From assembly GCA_964625465.1 (NCBI GenBank), contig CAZVFD010000021.1, positions 1-24,554 on the forward strand: 24,554 nucleotides of DNA, written 5' to 3'. Position 1 is the first letter of the stretch. Each line of letters opens with the position of its first letter. The translations under genes were made by a program, and so were the position numbers. The stretch is from CAZLFQ01 sp964625465 (GTDB taxonomy: Bacteria > Pseudomonadota > Alphaproteobacteria > Rickettsiales > Midichloriaceae). This document shows, piece by piece, positions 22,940-24,554 of the stretch. The notes beneath the pieces are model-generated. The model made no database searches and was not told where the DNA came from. It saw nothing but the letters and a program-made list of their open reading frames with translations.

Positions 22940-24178
22940 TTATTTCCACTTTTGAACTTCAAGTACTACAGTAGTATACGGCTCATAATACCAAGGGAAA
23001 GGGACATTTAACAACAGAGGATTACCCCAGCTATAGCCAAATCCACCTTGTGATGTTTGCACATATTCTTCTACGGCAACGTCAGTATTTCCGGCAAAAG
23101 TCACAATATTAACCGCTTCTGATGTGGTGCAGTCGCGCGTTTCATTACTAGCATACGCCGCATTACCTATAGCCAATAGCGTGCCTCCTGTAGTAACAAT
23201 CCTGGTTAAAAAGCCATCAATACGGCATCCACTTGTAGTAGCCTTTAAGTAGTAAGTGCCAGCAGGTATAGTAACGTAGTCATTAAAAGCAGTCCATGTT
23301 AAACCAGGCACATCATTGAATGAGACAAAGTTATATTGCCTTCTATTCCAACCCACAGGGCCAGAACCTACAAATCCTCCATAAGTCTGGTAAGTGATAT
23401 ATGCAAATCTAGGGGTTGGCGGCGCACTTGGGGGAGAAATCTGCACTTCTTTATTTGTGACTATCCTATAGTAGCTTAATGCTTGACGAGTTTGCCAAGC
23501 AACGAAATCATCATATGAACCTGTTGTATAGAACCCATCACGAAATGTTGCATCACTATTACAATTCTCAACATCCAAACCACCCCCAGAGCAAGTAATT
23601 GGTTGTAGACCGCTGTAATTGTAAGCGCCAGTATTATTGGGTCCGTGACTGACCAATACATATGCAACATGGTTTGGCGCAACAACATTTGATAACACAC
23701 TATTTCCGCCTAAATCTAAAATTGACATCGCATTTGTTGCAGGTAAAGTTGCGTTATATGTTGCCAAATCAATTCCTAATCCCCTAACAACTGCGTAGGT
23801 AATTCTATTACCCCAAAAATCAAACATTTCCGCGTCAGAAAGCCCAAGAGTTCTTACTGGAACAGCTCCAATTTTAACTATATTAGCACCTGCTCCAACA
23901 TCCGTCGTACCTCCCGCTGCACCACTACAACTTACTGAAACACCAAAGCTAGAAGAGCTTAATGAGCTATCACGCGCTGCTGGGCATGGCAAATAACCAT
24001 TGGTAGCATAAAATCTTTGAATAGCACTATCAAGATTACTCATAGATATTTTATTAGCTGCAGTTGACTTTTCAATTGATTTATCAACTGTCAAACCCAA
24101 AAAACCTGATATAAGTACAGAGAGTATAACCAGTACAATTGAAATTTCTAAAATCGTAAATGCTCTATTTTTTAACAT
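22940..24178 (-). CDS. Pilin-like protein with C-terminal jelly-roll-like domain
   Basis: The 412-residue product begins MLKNRAFTILEISIVLVIL: a short basic leader, Phe at mature +1, Glu at +5 and a hydrophobic helix, as in type IV prepilins. The residue before the cut is Ala instead of the usual Gly. A minor-pilin-like middle part follows (FYATNGYLPCPAARD, LGLSDAEMFDFWGNRITYAV). After a Pro-rich hinge (PPSAPPTP, 249-256) comes a separate beta-rich domain (about 257-412) with TIPAGTYYLKA and an end VVLEVQKW, resembling C1q/TNF-like jelly rolls of phage fibres and bacterial surface proteins. GAGAG lies 5 nt before the ATG. It is 9 bp downstream of a related gene. A tip adhesin of a pilus or pseudopilus is a reasonable guess. 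Confidence 0.75.
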   Translation of the reverse strand: MLKNRAFTILEISIVLVILSVLISGFLGLTVDKSIEKSTAANKISMSNLDSAIQRFYATNGYLPCPAARDSSLSSSSFGVSVSCSGAAGGTTDVGAGANIVKIGAVPVRTLGLSDAEMFDFWGNRITYAVVRGLGIDLATYNATLPATNAMSILDLGGNSVLSNVVAPNHVAYVLVSHGPNNTGAYNYSGLQPITCSGGGLDVENCNSDATFRDGFYTTGSYDDFVAWQTRQALSYYRIVTNKEVQISPPSAPPTPRFAYITYQTYGGFVGSGPVGWNRRQYNFVSFNDVPGLTWTAFNDYVTIPAGTYYLKATTSGCRIDGFLTRIVTTGGTLLAIGNAAYASNETRDCTTSEAVNIVTFAGNTDVAVEEYVQTSQGGFGYSWGNPLLLNVPFPWYYEPYTTVVLEVQKWK

Positions 24179-24187
24179 ATAAACTCT

Positions 24188-24554
24188 CTATTTTTGCCAA
24201 ACTTCCACTCTAGAAAACACATAAGCATCTCCCAAGCCAGTATTAACCCCTTTCCCGTTACCATAAGTAGTCTCCGCATGCGTACTCCAAACCCATGCCT
24301 CTGTAACTGTAGTAGAAGCGAAAGTAACATACTTAGCACCCGTCAACCAAGCGCACGGCTTATTCACAGCAGTAGGATCCAAATACGTAACTCCCGAAAG
24401 AACGATTGGTGTATAGGGTGAGTTTGAAAACCTAATAACTTGAGTCGCGCCAGTACCGCAAACTAAATGTGCTTCTCTTATATAATAATCACCTGGGGGA
24501 AATGTCATTTGATTAAAATTATGGGTTACACTCGTCGTATTATATACTTGGGTT
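24188..24554 (-). CDS. Partial gene: C-terminal jelly-roll-like domain, probably another pilin-like protein
   Basis: The frame is open from the window edge down to a TAG at 24188; its start lies outside. The visible 121 residues form a beta-rich domain: TQVYNTTSVTHNFNQMTFPP, GDYYIREA, two Cys (near CGTG and KPCAWL), THAETTYGNGKG and an end FSRVEVWQK. The pattern PPGDYYI...VEVWQK parallels PAGTYYL...LEVQKW in the downstream gene, so the two are likely paralogous in this domain. The ATG at 24508 is internal and not the true start. Whether the missing N-terminus is a pilin cannot be seen. Confidence 0.7.
   Translation of the reverse strand, partial: TQVYNTTSVTHNFNQMTFPPGDYYIREAHLVCGTGATQVIRFSNSPYTPIVLSGVTYLDPTAVNKPCAWLTGAKYVTFASTTVTEAWVWSTHAETTYGNGKGVNTGLGDAYVFSRVEVWQK

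Overview
The window is AT-rich and gene-dense, and reads like the chromosome of a host-dependent alphaproteobacterium, most likely Rickettsiales or a close relative. The evidence is a CtrA response regulator with Asp51 and a near-identical DNA-binding half, a VirB8/VirB9 pair from a P-type type IV secretion system, a DMT permease close to the rickettsial S-adenosylmethionine transporter, an ankyrin-like repeat protein, several orphan proteins that look like candidate effectors, and eroded interspersed palindromes. A meso-DAP-type MurE shows that peptidoglycan precursors are made. The genus cannot be fixed from sequence reading alone.

Layout. 1-745: partial ankyrin-like repeat gene (minus). 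997-3336: maeB malic enzyme (minus). 3457-3603: possible small membrane protein (plus). 3600-4538: HAD-type hydrolase with a disordered tail (minus). 4670-5440: exported two-repeat HIHP protein (plus). 5561-6415: type IV pilin-like protein (plus). 9265 down to 6492: minus-strand run of 5-formyl-THF cyclo-ligase, an orphan gene, virB8 and virB9. 9343-11821: ctrA and dsbD, overlapping by 8 bases (plus). 11822-12084: no gene, only worn repeat palindromes. 13784 down to 12085: compact minus-strand operon of rnhA, a repeat-containing disordered protein, an orphan gene and a double CDGSH iron-sulfur protein. 13877-14743: SAM-type permease. 14799-15755: orphan gene. 15876-17785: ahpD-der. 17957-21422: two overlapping EamA permeases followed by murE. 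22455 down to 21457: candidate clan CD cysteine protease. 22589-22861: small lysine-rich exported protein. 22940-24554: a pilin-like protein with a C-terminal jelly-roll-like domain and the end of a related gene running off the window.

How the parts fit. Housekeeping genes (maeB, fau, rnhA, der, murE) alternate with envelope and host-interaction genes. Two nearly identical CtrA boxes, TTAACC[A/C]TTTGTTAA, lie upstream of the pilin gene and of maeB, while ctrA itself is in the window, so pilin expression is probably tied to the CtrA cell-cycle or developmental programme. Three DMT permeases fit metabolite scavenging from a host. The virB8/virB9 pair and several lineage-specific orphans (disordered tails, internal repeats, an Arg/Ser-rich C-terminus, a His-Gly/Ser-Cys protease signature) suggest a secretion system with candidate substrates, although secretion is inference only. 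One assembly flaw is visible: a 10-N run in dsbD flanked by a repeated GTGAA, which looks like two contig ends that were overlapped without being merged.
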